Below are positions 34,349 to 45,075 of a stretch of 64,000 nucleotides of DNA, in pieces. A program made the position numbers and the translations under genes. The stretch is from Luteolibacter arcticus (lineage in GTDB: Bacteria; Verrucomicrobiota; Verrucomicrobiia; Verrucomicrobiales; Akkermansiaceae), in the NCBI RefSeq assembly GCF_025950235.1, contig NZ_JAPDDT010000014.1:120782-184781 (forward strand). Direction: 5' to 3'. The notes under the pieces are model-generated. The model saw nothing but the letters and a program-made list of their open reading frames with translations, searched no databases and was not told the DNA's origin. Numbering within the stretch: the first letter of the stretch is position 1; each line of letters begins with the position of its first letter.

Positions 34349-35641
34349 ATGCTTTTGCTTGCCCAGATTCGTCCTTGGCTTCTCCTCGCTGGCCTCGCCC
34401 CCTTGCCGCTCCATGCGGCGGAGAAGGCGGTGACAAGTTGGACCGTCCCGCTCGCGGGGAACGCCTACGTCACCAGTGGCGAGGGCGGCCAACGTTGGGA
34501 CGATCCCAAGATGGTCCGGTCGATCTACTTTCGCGTTGATCGCTCGGCCGAGCTCAAGCTCGCGCTGAAAGCCACCGTCCCGCAAGGCGAGTCGAAGATC
34601 CGCGCCACTGTGGAGGGCAAGACCTTCAACGCAGACCTCAAGGGCAGCGCGGACTTCGCGCTCGGAACGATCAAGGTGAAGGAGGCGGGCTACGTCCGCG
34701 TCGACTTGCAGGGCGTGACGAAGGATGGACCCGTCTTCGCCGAGGCCGGTGAACTGTTGGTCTCCTCGGAAACCCGCGATCTCACCGTCGCCTTTGTGAA
34801 GGACAACGAGGGCAACCGTTTCTACTGGGGTCGCCGCGGGCCATCGGTCCACCTGGGCTACAAGCTGCCGGAGAAGACGACCATCGAGTGGTTCTACAAT
34901 GAAGTGACGGTGCCAGAGGGCAAGGATCCGATCGGCTCCTACTTCATGGCGAACGGATTCGGCGAAGGCTACTTCGGCATCCAAGTCAATAGCCCCACCG
35001 AGCGCCGCGTCCTCTTCTCTGTGTGGAGTCCTTTCTCCACGGACAAGCCCAGCGAAATACCCGAAGACCAGCGGATCGCATTGCTCGCCAAGGGTGATGG
35101 CGTGCATGGCGGGGAATTTGGAGGCGAAGGTTCCGGCGGGCAGAGCTACCTGCGCTTCCCGTGGAAGGCCGGTACGACGTATCGCTTCCTCAATCGCGCC
35201 AAGCCGGACGGCAAGGGCCACACCGTCTATACCGCCTGGTTCTTCGCTCCGGAGGCGAACAAGTGGCAACTCGTTGCCAGCTTCAAGCGGCCGAAGACCG
35301 ACAAGCACATGACCGGAATGCACTCATTCCTCGAGAACTTCGCCGACCGCAACGGCTGGCAAAACCGCGAGGCGCACTATGGCAACCAGTGGGCTCGCGA
35401 TACCGAAGGAAACTGGCACGCGCTCACGGAGGCCCGTTTCACCGGGGACGACATCGCAAGCCGTGGCTATCGCCTCGACTACGCAGGCGGCGTGACGGGC
35501 AAGGAATTCTTCATGCGCAACGGCGGCTTCTTCGCCGATACCGTGAAGCTCAAGAGCAGCTTCACCCGCCCATCGAGCGGGAAGACCGAACCGAAAATCG
35601 ACTTCGAGAAGCTCGAAGCGGTCACCACCGGGCTGAACTAA
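34349..35641 (+). CDS. Secreted DUF5077/DUF3472 domain protein
   Basis: 430 residues from ATG 34349 (an in-frame TTG at 34340 is possible). A signal peptide ends near LHAAE. An N-terminal beta-domain like DUF5077 (VTSWTVPLAGNAYVTSG region) precedes DUF3472. The latter is recognised by the VWSPFSTDKP segment, the Gly-rich GDGVHGGEFGGEGSGGQSY and FPWKAGTTYRFL. DUF3472 proteins are exported and are suspected to act on or bind polysaccharides; this is not proven. The gene converges with the small lipoprotein gene, with a hairpin between. Confidence 0.8.
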   Translation: MLLLAQIRPWLLLAGLAPLPLHAAEKAVTSWTVPLAGNAYVTSGEGGQRWDDPKMVRSIYFRVDRSAELKLALKATVPQGESKIRATVEGKTFNADLKGSADFALGTIKVKEAGYVRVDLQGVTKDGPVFAEAGELLVSSETRDLTVAFVKDNEGNRFYWGRRGPSVHLGYKLPEKTTIEWFYNEVTVPEGKDPIGSYFMANGFGEGYFGIQVNSPTERRVLFSVWSPFSTDKPSEIPEDQRIALLAKGDGVHGGEFGGEGSGGQSYLRFPWKAGTTYRFLNRAKPDGKGHTVYTAWFFAPEANKWQLVASFKRPKTDKHMTGMHSFLENFADRNGWQNREAHYGNQWARDTEGNWHALTEARFTGDDIASRGYRLDYAGGVTGKEFFMRNGGFFADTVKLKSSFTRPSSGKTEPKIDFEKLEAVTTGLN

Positions 35642-35651
35642 CCGTACGCAC

Positions 35652-35686
35652 TTGGCGTCACGTCCCGGATCGGGGCGCGACGCCAA
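35652..35686. terminator. Hairpin between convergent genes
   Basis: Outer arms TTGGCGTC (35652-35659) and GACGCCAA (35679-35686) with an inner CCCG/CGGG stem. It sits in the 59-base gap between the DUF3472 stop (plus) and the lipoprotein stop (minus). There is no T-run, so it may be a bidirectional or factor-assisted terminator, or a short palindromic repeat. Confidence 0.4.
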
Positions 35687-35700
35687 CATCACTCAAGCCT

Positions 35701-35970
35701 TTAGCGGTGGTGATGGTACCCGCCGTGCCGGTAACCACCGCGGTTGTAATAGCCTCCACGGTGGTAATTACGGCCACCGTAGTAGTAATTGCGGTCGTCA
35801 TTATTCTGACCGATCGCGTAGCCGAGGGCACCTGCTGCGACCGCACCCGCAGCGGCAGCTCCAGGGTCGACCGATTGAACCGGGCGGCCCGCGGCGTCAT
35901 AGGTGGTCATGCAGGATGTAGTGGCGAGCGCCAACACGGCAGCGGTTATTAGAGTTCCATACGTCTTCAT
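35701..35970 (-). CDS. Small glycine-zipper lipoprotein with Tyr/Gly/His tail
   Basis: 89 residues from ATG 35970. A lipobox-like ATTSC follows a short signal. Then comes an Ala/Gly-rich zipper-like segment (GAAAAGAVAAGALGYAIG) that could insert in a membrane, and a tail of Tyr/Gly/Arg/His repeats (YYGGRNYHRGG pattern). Small proteins of this type occur near the outer membrane in many bacteria; the function is unknown. It is divergent from the L,D-transpeptidase gene across a 240-base gap. Confidence 0.65.
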   Translation of the reverse strand: MKTYGTLITAAVLALATTSCMTTYDAAGRPVQSVDPGAAAAGAVAAGALGYAIGQNNDDRNYYYGGRNYHRGGYYNRGGYRHGGYHHHR

Positions 35971-36211
35971 AGCACTTGGGGTTGTTGTATGATTGATTGA
36001 GCAGTCCCAATGCCGTCGGTGAGCGGTGACCTGTGCCAAGAGTGTGTGAGGTTGATTTTCAACGGGTTGAGTCACCTTGCGGACAAAAGCCGGCAGTCCC
36101 CTCATGGCGGCGAATGGAGCGCCTTTTGCCGGTTTCGAACATGCACGTTGCACGGGGGAACTCTAGCGATTGACGCTGTGCCGTTGGATCGCCACGACGT
36201 GTGGCGTCGCC

Positions 36212-36745
36212 ATGAAAACACTGCTGTCCCGTCTCGCCCGCTGGGCAATTCTTGCCGTCCCCTTGGTCCTCGGCCAATGCATGCACGTCCCTGAACTCGG
36301 TGCTCTCGCCGATCAGGGCAGCACCAGCCAGCGCCGTATCGTCGTGGACCTCGGCGAGCAAAAGGCCCGCCTTTATCACCAGGGCAAGCTCGTCGCCGTG
36401 TCGCCGATCTCTTCCGGTCGCGAGGGCAAAAGCTCGCCGGTGGGCCGCTTCTCGGTGATCGAAAAGGATGCCGATCATCGCTCGTCGCTCTACGGCAACT
36501 ACGTCCGCGATGGCAAGGTGGTGAAGGAGAACATCGATGTCCGCAAAGGCGGCCGTCCATCCGGGTCGAAGTTCGAGGGCGTGCCGATGCCGTACTTCCT
36601 GCGCTTCAGCGGTGCCTACGGCTTGCATGCCGGCCGGGTGCCCGGCTACCCGGCATCGAGCGGCTGCATCCGTCTGCCCAAGCGCCATGCGAAGCGCTTT
36701 TACGATGCGGTTCGCCTCGGCACGCCGGTGATCGTCCAGCGCTGA
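36212..36745 (+). CDS. L,D-transpeptidase (YkuD)
   Basis: 177 residues from ATG 36212. A signal peptide with a lipobox-like LGQC suggests anchoring. The YkuD catalytic domain contains the conserved HAGRVPGYPASSGCIRLP: catalytic His, Ser-Ser-Gly-Cys nucleophile and following Arg. It cross-links or attaches lipoproteins to peptidoglycan. The 158 bases after its stop hold nothing recognisable. Confidence 0.92.
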   Translation: MKTLLSRLARWAILAVPLVLGQCMHVPELGALADQGSTSQRRIVVDLGEQKARLYHQGKLVAVSPISSGREGKSSPVGRFSVIEKDADHRSSLYGNYVRDGKVVKENIDVRKGGRPSGSKFEGVPMPYFLRFSGAYGLHAGRVPGYPASSGCIRLPKRHAKRFYDAVRLGTPVIVQR

Positions 36746-36903
36746 ACTCGCTCGCCATCCGCCCGGCGGCTTGCTCGTGGGTGAGGGCCTCAAGGCCGGG
36801 CTCCCGAAGGACAAGGTGGCCGGCGGTCATAAAAGATGGATCTGCAGTTTGATTGATCCGGTGCTTTCGCCGTGGCGCGCGATGCGCTTGATTGAGTGAA
36901 GTC

Positions 36904-38145
36904 ATGGACCTCGATCCCCAGCGAACCATCGCCGAACTCAAGCAACTGCGCGAACTCACCGGCGACGAGAACGGCGCCCAGCGGGTTGCTTTCACCGATA
37001 CCTGGGCTAAGGCCCGCGCCTGGTACCGCGACCTCTTGAAAAACCTGCCGGTGGAGATTCACACCGATGAGGCCGGGAATGTATGGGCTACACTGCGTGG
37101 CGTTTCTGACAAGGCTCTCATCATCGGCGGTCACATCGACTCGGTGCCGAATGGTGGCTGGCTCGATGGCTGTCTCAACGTGCTGTCCGGCGTGGAAATC
37201 CTGCGTCGCATCCATGACGAGCATCGTGGCAAGCCACCGTTCACCATCCGCGTCGTCGATTGGGCGGATGAGGAAGGCGCACGCTTTGGCAAGAGCTTGT
37301 TTGGCTCCTCGGCGTGCTCGGGAAATCTCGACATGAACGAGGCCCGCGGCCTGCGGGACAAGGATGGCATTGCTTTGCCCGAGGCACTCGCGGCCCATGG
37401 CATTGACTTCGAGAATGTGAAGGCCAGCGGCAAGGAACTCGTCAACGCAGCCGCCTACATCGAGCTGCATATCGAGCAAGGTCCTGTCTTGTTAGATCGC
37501 GACCTTCCGCTCGGTGCGGTGCTCGGAACCTTCGGCGTGGAGCGTCACGCGATCACCTTCCACGGCCAGGCCGCTCATTCCGGTAGCACGCCGATGAACC
37601 GCCGCCGCGACGCCTTCCTCGCCGCGGCGAAGATGAGCGAGGCGATCTATCAGATCTCCGAACGCAGCGGGGAAGGGGTGTGCACCATCGGCTCCTGCAC
37701 CACCAAGCCGGGGATCGTCACCAGCGTGGTCGAGGAATGCCGCATCACCCTCGATCAGCGCCACCTTGATCCCACGAAGCTTGCGACCATGCTGTTAGAA
37801 GCGCGCGAGGCCAGCGAGCGATTCGCGAACGAGGGCAGCGTTTCCGTCACCTGGGAGCGCATCTGGCAGATTGCACCCCGGCCTTTTGACAAGGAGCTGA
37901 TCGATCTCTGCGACGATGCCATCCGTGAAACCTGCGGCGTCTGTCACCGCCTTCCCTCCGGTCCGCTTCACGATGCCGCCGAGGTGGCCGCCGCAGGCAT
38001 TCCTACGGTGATGATGTTCGTCCAGAGCCTCCACGGCATCAGCCACAACAAGATCGAGGACACCAAGGAAGAGCACCTCGCGCAGTCGGTGGTCGCCTTC
38101 GACAAGCTGGCGGAGAAGGTGATGGGGTGGATCGCACGTCACTAA
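36904..38145 (+). CDS. M20-family amidohydrolase (allantoate/N-carbamoyl amino acid hydrolase-like)
   Basis: 413 residues from ATG 36904 (a TTG at 36892 is in frame). Dinuclear zinc ligands are visible in GGHIDSVPNGG, WLDG, DWADEEGARF, the HIEQGP stretch and SLHGISH. A second lid/dimerisation domain lies in the middle (FHGQAAHSGSTPMNRRRDA). HIEQGP and the overall order fit the hydantoinase/carbamoylase and allantoate amidohydrolase group rather than aminoacylases. The substrate is not certain. Confidence 0.85.
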   Translation: MDLDPQRTIAELKQLRELTGDENGAQRVAFTDTWAKARAWYRDLLKNLPVEIHTDEAGNVWATLRGVSDKALIIGGHIDSVPNGGWLDGCLNVLSGVEILRRIHDEHRGKPPFTIRVVDWADEEGARFGKSLFGSSACSGNLDMNEARGLRDKDGIALPEALAAHGIDFENVKASGKELVNAAAYIELHIEQGPVLLDRDLPLGAVLGTFGVERHAITFHGQAAHSGSTPMNRRRDAFLAAAKMSEAIYQISERSGEGVCTIGSCTTKPGIVTSVVEECRITLDQRHLDPTKLATMLLEAREASERFANEGSVSVTWERIWQIAPRPFDKELIDLCDDAIRETCGVCHRLPSGPLHDAAEVAAAGIPTVMMFVQSLHGISHNKIEDTKEEHLAQSVVAFDKLAEKVMGWIARH

Positions 38146-38149
38146 CAAC

Positions 38150-39172
38150 TCACGCGCACAGGAAACGGTGCTGCACGGCGTGCTGTGTCGCCAGGTTCAG
38201 CAATGATCCGGCGTCATCGCCCAGCTCGGCCGCCACGATTTCATGCTCCTTCTTGAGGTTCGTGTGCACGAGGTAGGGGTTGTCCGTATTGATGCAGAAG
38301 GGCACGTCATTCGCGGCGAGCAGCCGCACGAAGCCGCCGAGCCATTGAAAATCCGGCACCACGCGGGTCACGCGGTTGACGGTGGGGCATAGCTCCAGAC
38401 AGATGCCTTCATCCTGCAGGCGGGCGATCAGGTTTTCCCGTAGCCGTCCCTCGGCGCGGCGCAGCTCGATGCCGTGGCCGATGCGGTCGGGGTGGATGGC
38501 CTCGATCACCTTCATCATGCCTTCCGCGCCGGTGCCTTCGCTTTCGCCGACGTGGTAGGTGATTTTCAGGCCGGCCTCGCGGGCCTTCTCCATCATCGTG
38601 GTGATCTCGCTGAGCCAAGGCTTGCTGAGTTCGAGCGAGCGCGATTCGGGGCCGGCCATGTCGATCCCGACCACGCCGTTCGCGCCATTGAGTGCACCGC
38701 GGCTGCGCCACTTGATGGCGGCCTCGATGATCTGCCAGTTTGCTTCCAGCGACAGGTCACGTCCCAGCGACAGAATGATGCCGGTGGCCACGCCGTAGTG
38801 GAGCGACGCGCGCTCGAGTCCCTGCATCACGGCCAGGATGATGGCATCCATTGTGTGCAGGCCATGGCGGACGCGCTTGAAGGGATTGAAGCGGAGCTCC
38901 AGCGCACGGACCTGCGCTCGCCGGTAGGCCTTGGCGACGACCTGATAGGCGGAGACGTTGGCAGCGGAGGGGGAGGACTGGATTTCCTCGGTGACCTCGA
39001 AGTAGCGGCCGAGGAAGTCATCGAGCGACGCCACTTCATCCGGCCGCGCCGTGAGTGACTCGTGGAAGCTGGCGAAGTTATTGAAGCCGGTCCGCAGCCC
39101 GTTGTCGCAGAGGATTTCCCACAAGACGGACGAGGGGACCGCCCCGCCGAGATGAATGTGGAGGTCGTGCAT
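38150..39172 (-). CDS. Adenosine-deaminase-superfamily metal hydrolase
   Basis: 340 residues, amidohydrolase fold. Zinc ligands and catalytic residues match the adenosine deaminase group: HIHLGG at the N-terminus, HVGESEG with the proton-shuttle Glu, RIGHGIE, and INTDNP with the C-terminal metal Asp. Classic adenosine deaminases share this arrangement, but 6-aminodeoxyfutalosine deaminase (menaquinone pathway) and related enzymes look the same, so the substrate is left open. It converges with the M20 gene, the two stops being about 5 bases apart. Confidence 0.8.
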   Translation of the reverse strand: MHDLHIHLGGAVPSSVLWEILCDNGLRTGFNNFASFHESLTARPDEVASLDDFLGRYFEVTEEIQSSPSAANVSAYQVVAKAYRRAQVRALELRFNPFKRVRHGLHTMDAIILAVMQGLERASLHYGVATGIILSLGRDLSLEANWQIIEAAIKWRSRGALNGANGVVGIDMAGPESRSLELSKPWLSEITTMMEKAREAGLKITYHVGESEGTGAEGMMKVIEAIHPDRIGHGIELRRAEGRLRENLIARLQDEGICLELCPTVNRVTRVVPDFQWLGGFVRLLAANDVPFCINTDNPYLVHTNLKKEHEIVAAELGDDAGSLLNLATQHAVQHRFLCA

Positions 39173-39248
39173 GAACCATCAAAGCCGTGGGTCGGGGTGA
39201 TGGCAAGGCCGGCTGCCGGACGTGCCTAGGAGAGGAGGGATGACCAGT

Positions 39249-39662
39249 TCAAAGAAAAGGATTGAGAGTCCGGATACCGGTTCGTTCGAAGTCGGCAGTA
39301 TTCCTCGTAACCACCGTGAGCGAATGGCGGCTGGCCGTTGCAGCGATCTGGCTGTCGAGCGAGGATACCGCAATACGCGATTTCTCCCAACTCGCCTTGA
39401 GCTGGCCCCAAACGTGGGCAGTGCTCACGTTGAAATTCAGAATCCGCCCCTGCATGCAATCGCACAGGGCTTGAAGCCAGAGGTGGAGTTGCGCCCTTCT
39501 GCTGCCATGCGGCAGACGTTCAATTCCGCGCCGGATCTCGCCGATGGTGATGGTGCTGACATACAGCTCGCTTTCATGAGCCCGCAGCCACTCGATGACC
39601 TTGGCGTCCGGCCTGGGTTTCGCCTGCTCGCCGAAGACGTTGGTGTCGACGAGGTAGCTCAA
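39249..39662 (-). CDS. vapC: VapC-family PIN-domain toxin ribonuclease
   Basis: 137 residues. PIN-domain acidic residues are in VDTNV (Asp6), TIGEIRRG, SSLDSQIAA and TRNTADF. Such toxins cleave tRNA or rRNA when their antitoxin is lost. The start overlaps the antitoxin stop by four bases, the standard VapBC arrangement, with the antitoxin gene first. Confidence 0.92.
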   Translation of the reverse strand: MSYLVDTNVFGEQAKPRPDAKVIEWLRAHESELYVSTITIGEIRRGIERLPHGSRRAQLHLWLQALCDCMQGRILNFNVSTAHVWGQLKASWEKSRIAVSSLDSQIAATASRHSLTVVTRNTADFERTGIRTLNPFL

Positions 39663-39895
39663 AGCTCCAGAGGCTGAGAATCATCCGCGTCCCGCGGGGC
39701 AATTTCAAATGTTCCGGGACAGGACAAGATGAGATCCACCAGTCCCCGGTTGGCGGGGTGGCTGATCCGCCGCAGTGTGATGGTGTCGCCGTCTTCGATC
39801 GTGATCTCGAAGTCATCCCCCGGCTGGAGTTGGAGCTGTTGTCGGACAACTCCGGGCAGGACGATCTGACCTTTTTGGGATAGCACCGTAGTCAT
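39659..39895 (-). CDS. vapB: AbrB-type antitoxin VapB
   Basis: 78 residues. The N-terminal swapped-hairpin DNA-binding domain has SQKGQIVLPGVVRQQLQLQPGD, typical of AbrB/SpoVT antitoxins; the C-terminal half should wrap the toxin. It is likely autorepressed with VapC through the palindrome that starts two bases upstream of its own ATG. Confidence 0.92.
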   Translation of the reverse strand: MTTVLSQKGQIVLPGVVRQQLQLQPGDDFEITIEDGDTITLRRISHPANRGLVDLILSCPGTFEIAPRDADDSQPLEL

Positions 39896-39896
39896 C

Positions 39897-39911
39897 GTAG
39901 GAAAATCCTAC
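39897..39911 (-). promoter_or_regulatory. Candidate VapBC operator palindrome
   Basis: GTAGGA and TCCTAC separated by AAA form a perfect 6+6 palindrome immediately upstream of the vapB start codon. Autoregulatory operators of VapBC modules are palindromes in this place. Because it touches the start codon, a bound complex would block either the transcription start or translation. Confidence 0.6.
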
Positions 39912-39973
39912 ACGTTGGGGGGCTACTTGCAAGCAAGCAGGGAGCGGGCGTGGCATCGCCTTCCTACTGGAAG

Positions 39974-40004
39974 AAAAATCCCGGCAGTGGTGGCCACTGC
40001 CGGG
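39974..40004 (-). terminator. Intrinsic terminator of icd
   Basis: Eleven-base perfect stem CCCGGCAGTGG (39980-39990) with CCACTGCCGGG (39994-40004), three-base loop, followed on the minus strand by a run of five T. It lies about 30 bases past the icd stop. Confidence 0.9.
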
Positions 40005-40032
40005 AGGGAATCGTCTTGGATGGCGGTGACCC

Positions 40033-42261
<2,229 letters not shown>

Positions 42262-42465
42262 GGAAGTGGCGGTCGTTTCGACCGGGCTTGGAACTAGGGA
42301 AATGCCCCGCCCGGGTCAATCCCGGGGGGAATCCGCGGGCGGAAGAGCATTTTCCGGGCTGGCAGGCCTCGGGCGACCCCCGTTGACACGAAAAATGACG
42401 CGCCGCCGTGGTTGCGAAAGGCCGCCGGACCGCTCATCGTAACGAGGCAGCCTGACACGACCGAT

Positions 42466-42939
42466 ATGAAATACCTCGCTCTTTCGCTCCTCACCGCCAC
42501 CGCGGCGGTCGCTTCCGCCGATGACGCCCAGAAGGCCAAGCTCATGGAAACCGGCAAGGCAGCCTTCATGACCTGCATGGCCTGCCACGGTGCCGACGGA
42601 ACGGGCATGAACATCCCGCCGGACAAGAAGATGGCGCCTTCGCTGGCTGGCTCCAAGATCGTGACCGGAGAACCGGCGGCGCTCGCGCTCGCCATTCTCA
42701 AGGGCATCCAGAAGGATCCTGCGAATGCCCAGATCCTCGGGATCATGGCTCCGCTCGAGCTGCAGCTCGACGACAACAAGCTCGCCGGCGTGATGACCTA
42801 CGTCCGCAATTCCTTCACCAACACCGCCTCGGTCGTGACCCCGGAAGACGCGAAGAAATTCCGCGAGCAGTTCAAGGACATCAAGGCCCAGGTGACTCGC
42901 GCCCAGCTCGATGAAGCCGGTAAGAAGAAGGACAAGTAA
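42466..42939 (+). CDS. Periplasmic cytochrome c
   Basis: 157 residues from ATG 42466 with a signal peptide (ending VASADD). One haem site, CMACH, with ADGTGMNIPPDKKMAPSLAGS after it. The long C-terminal helix is rich in charged residues. It lies 11 bases upstream of an azurin-like copper protein on the same strand, so the two are probably an electron-transfer pair in the periplasm. Confidence 0.88.
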   Translation: MKYLALSLLTATAAVASADDAQKAKLMETGKAAFMTCMACHGADGTGMNIPPDKKMAPSLAGSKIVTGEPAALALAILKGIQKDPANAQILGIMAPLELQLDDNKLAGVMTYVRNSFTNTASVVTPEDAKKFREQFKDIKAQVTRAQLDEAGKKKDK

Positions 42940-42950
42940 GCAGCAAAACG

Positions 42951-43394
42951 ATGCGCGCCTTCCTCGCCCCCTTCGTGCTAGTCTCGGCCGCGGCTCCTGC
43001 GGCCGAGGTCGTGAAGCTGGAACTAACCGCCGACGACCGGATGGTCTATAGCAAGACCGCCTTTGAGGTGGTCAGCGGCCAGAAGGTCTCGCTGGTGTTC
43101 AAGAACACCAGCGCCAAGGGCGAGAAGTCGATGAAGCACAATGTGGTGCTGCTCAAGCCAGGCACCACGATCATCCAGTTTGCAGCCAAGTGCAATGCCG
43201 CCGCGGCGACCGGCTATGTGCCGACCGACAAGGAATCGAAGGCGCTGATGGTGGGCAACACACGGCTGATCGGCGGCGGCGAAACCGCCACGCTGAATTT
43301 CGTGGCGGGTGAACCGGGCGAGTATCCGTTCTTCTGCTCCTCACCCGGCCACTTCGACAAGATGTTCGGCAAGATCGTGGTGAAGCCGAAATGA
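42951..43394 (+). CDS. Azurin-like type 1 copper protein
   Basis: 147 residues with a signal peptide of about 18. Copper ligands of an azurin are all present: His63 in KHNVV, Cys129 in FFCSSPGHF, His134 and Met138 (FDKMFG). It shuttles electrons between periplasmic dehydrogenases or cytochromes and a terminal oxidase. Cotranscription with the upstream cytochrome c is likely. A strong bidirectional hairpin ends the unit. Confidence 0.93.
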   Translation: MRAFLAPFVLVSAAAPAAEVVKLELTADDRMVYSKTAFEVVSGQKVSLVFKNTSAKGEKSMKHNVVLLKPGTTIIQFAAKCNAAAATGYVPTDKESKALMVGNTRLIGGGETATLNFVAGEPGEYPFFCSSPGHFDKMFGKIVVKPK

Positions 43395-43423
43395 TCCGGC
43401 GACACGGCAGTCCCCTTTAAATG

Positions 43424-43458
43424 AAAAGCGCGCGGCCCCAGCGGGTCGCGCGCTTTTT
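43424..43458. terminator. Bidirectional intrinsic terminator
   Basis: Stem GCGCGCG (43428-43434) with CGCGCGC (43447-43453), extended by further GC pairs, flanked by AAAA on the left and TTTTT on the right. It serves both the azurin gene (plus) and mscL (minus), which converge here. Confidence 0.9.
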
Positions 43459-43469
43459 CGTGAGGGAGA

Positions 43470-43892
43470 TCAAGCCTTGGTCTTGAGCAGGTCGCGGATC
43501 TCGGTGAGGAGCTTCTCCTCAGCAGTCGGTGCAGCAGGTGCGGGCGGCACCTCCTTTTCTCGCTTCAGGATACCGAGTGCTTTCTTCACCACCAGGAAGA
43601 CCGCGAATGCCAGAAGAATGAAGGCGATGAAATCCGTGATGAACTGGCCGTAGCCGATCACCGGCTCACCAGCTTTCAATGCATCGGCGTAGGATACTTT
43701 TTTTTCCGGGAAGTTCAGATTCACATACATATCCGAGAAGTTCACACCCCCCGTTACCTTCCCGAGGAGGGGCATGAAGACATTGTCCACGAGGGACTTC
43801 ACAACGGTTCCGAATGCGCCGCCGATGATGATACCGACGGCCATGTCGATGAGGTTGCCTTTGAAGGCGAATTCTTTGAACTCCTTGATCAT
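43470..43892 (-). CDS. mscL: Large-conductance mechanosensitive channel
   Basis: 140 residues from ATG 43892 (an ATG at 43922 adds ten). Two transmembrane helices: GNLIDMAVGIIIGGAFGTVV in the pore-lining TM1 with its Gly/Ala face, and FITDFIAFILLAFAVFLVV as TM2. Helices are joined by a periplasmic loop, and an acidic/helical C-terminal bundle EEKLLTEIRDLLKT follows. A pressure-relief channel for osmotic down-shock. Size and order are standard. Confidence 0.96.
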   Translation of the reverse strand: MIKEFKEFAFKGNLIDMAVGIIIGGAFGTVVKSLVDNVFMPLLGKVTGGVNFSDMYVNLNFPEKKVSYADALKAGEPVIGYGQFITDFIAFILLAFAVFLVVKKALGILKREKEVPPAPAAPTAEEKLLTEIRDLLKTKA

Positions 43893-44037
43893 GGAAATGG
43901 GAATTGGTGCGGTTCCATCCAAGCAGCGTTTCTAACATCGCGCAACGTCGATTCTGTAAGGAACGCAGGCGTGATCATTGGAATCGAAGGGCGCTCGATC
44001 ATCCGGGTCTCTGAAGGAATTGCAGCCGCTTTGAGGC

Positions 44038-44070
44038 AAAAAAGCCGGAGCCCTTCGGGGGGGCTCCGGC
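44038..44070 (-). terminator. Intrinsic terminator of DUF4394 gene
   Basis: GCCGGAGCC (44044-44052) with GGCTCCGGC (44062-44070), followed on the minus strand by six T. It sits 27 bases past the stop of the minus-strand DUF4394 gene. Confidence 0.88.
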
Positions 44071-44096
44071 CTGTGGAGATCAGCTGTTCGTGGCGA

Positions 44097-44936
44097 TCAC
44101 TCCGCCATGACGACGGGAGCCACGACGGTGAGGGACGTCAGCGGCCACGGGCCGCCGATCTTGTCGAGTGAGGTGGCTGCACCGGTGGTCAGATCGACGG
44201 TGTAAAGAGTGGCGCGGAGATTCTTCTTCTTGCCCTGTTTCACGACGATAGCGGCATAGGCGGTGCCGGTGCTGCCGGAAACGTCGAAGCCTGCCACTTG
44301 CTGGGCATCCACACCGAGGGAGCCGATGGTATTCAGCGTGCCATTGTTGGGCGGATTCTGGTTGGTGAGGATGTCACGTCCGGCATCGATATTGAACAGC
44401 GTGGTGCCGGTCAGGGGATCGTTGTCGTTGTTGTTATACGCACTGGCCACGACGTTGGGGACGGCCGCGAAGTTTGGATCGCCGCCCGCGTAAGCAAGAC
44501 TGGCATCCACCGCCGCGATTTCCCCGGTGTCGGGATTCAGACGAAGGTTTTGCCCGGTATTGCTCACGACCCGGATGCGGTCCACTGTCGGGTTGAAGTC
44601 AAAGCCGAAGGAGGTCCCGTTCAGAAGCGTGCTGAACGGCGCGGTGCCGACCACCGTGGCGATCCCGGTTTCCCAATTGATGGTGTAGATCCGGCTGGAG
44701 CTGCCCAGCGCGTAGAGCTGTCCATTGAGCGGACGGACATCCAAGCCGAGGATCTTCTCCTTCTTCTGGAGGCCCTTGATCTTCACCTTGGTGAAATCGA
44801 AGGGATCGTCGCTGGGGAACATCACGAGCATGCCATTGGCGGAGACGCCGGCGAGCCATTCGGGGGCCGGGGATAAGCCGGCGTGGGCGCGCACGCCGAG
44901 GAGGCAGAGCGCAGTGAGTAGGATGCGGAATTTCAT
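44097..44936 (-). CDS. Secreted DUF4394 domain protein
   Basis: 279 residues with a signal peptide (ending VRAHAG). The rest matches the DUF4394 beta-propeller-like family: ILGLDVRPLNGQLYALG, FGFDFNPTVDRIRVVSNTGQNLRLNPDTG and LGVDAQQVAGFDVSG are typical segments. Members are exported and of unknown function. A weak ribosome-binding sequence (AAGGAAA) precedes the ATG. There is a single DUF4394 copy here. Confidence 0.85.
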   Translation of the reverse strand: MKFRILLTALCLLGVRAHAGLSPAPEWLAGVSANGMLVMFPSDDPFDFTKVKIKGLQKKEKILGLDVRPLNGQLYALGSSSRIYTINWETGIATVVGTAPFSTLLNGTSFGFDFNPTVDRIRVVSNTGQNLRLNPDTGEIAAVDASLAYAGGDPNFAAVPNVVASAYNNNDNDPLTGTTLFNIDAGRDILTNQNPPNNGTLNTIGSLGVDAQQVAGFDVSGSTGTAYAAIVVKQGKKKNLRATLYTVDLTTGAATSLDKIGGPWPLTSLTVVAPVVMAE

Positions 44937-45075
44937 GGTTTCCTTGTTTTAGGGGGTTTCATGCGCCGTTCCCCACCCCGGAGAACGTGGCGCATGTGAA
45001 CCCTAGCACCCCTTCGCCCGCTCGCCATGAACGGCGGGAATCAATCGTGAATGGGGGCATTCGTCCCGCTGCCGG

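Noticed and set aside
36790..36830. Minus-strand open frame downstream of the L,D-transpeptidase as a separate gene
   Set aside because: It overlaps the M20 gene in antisense and shows no domain; the gap itself holds nothing recognised.
42383..42388. TTGACA between icd and the cytochrome c gene as a -35 box
   Set aside because: No -10-like hexamer is found 16-19 bases downstream on the plus strand, so it is not counted as a promoter.
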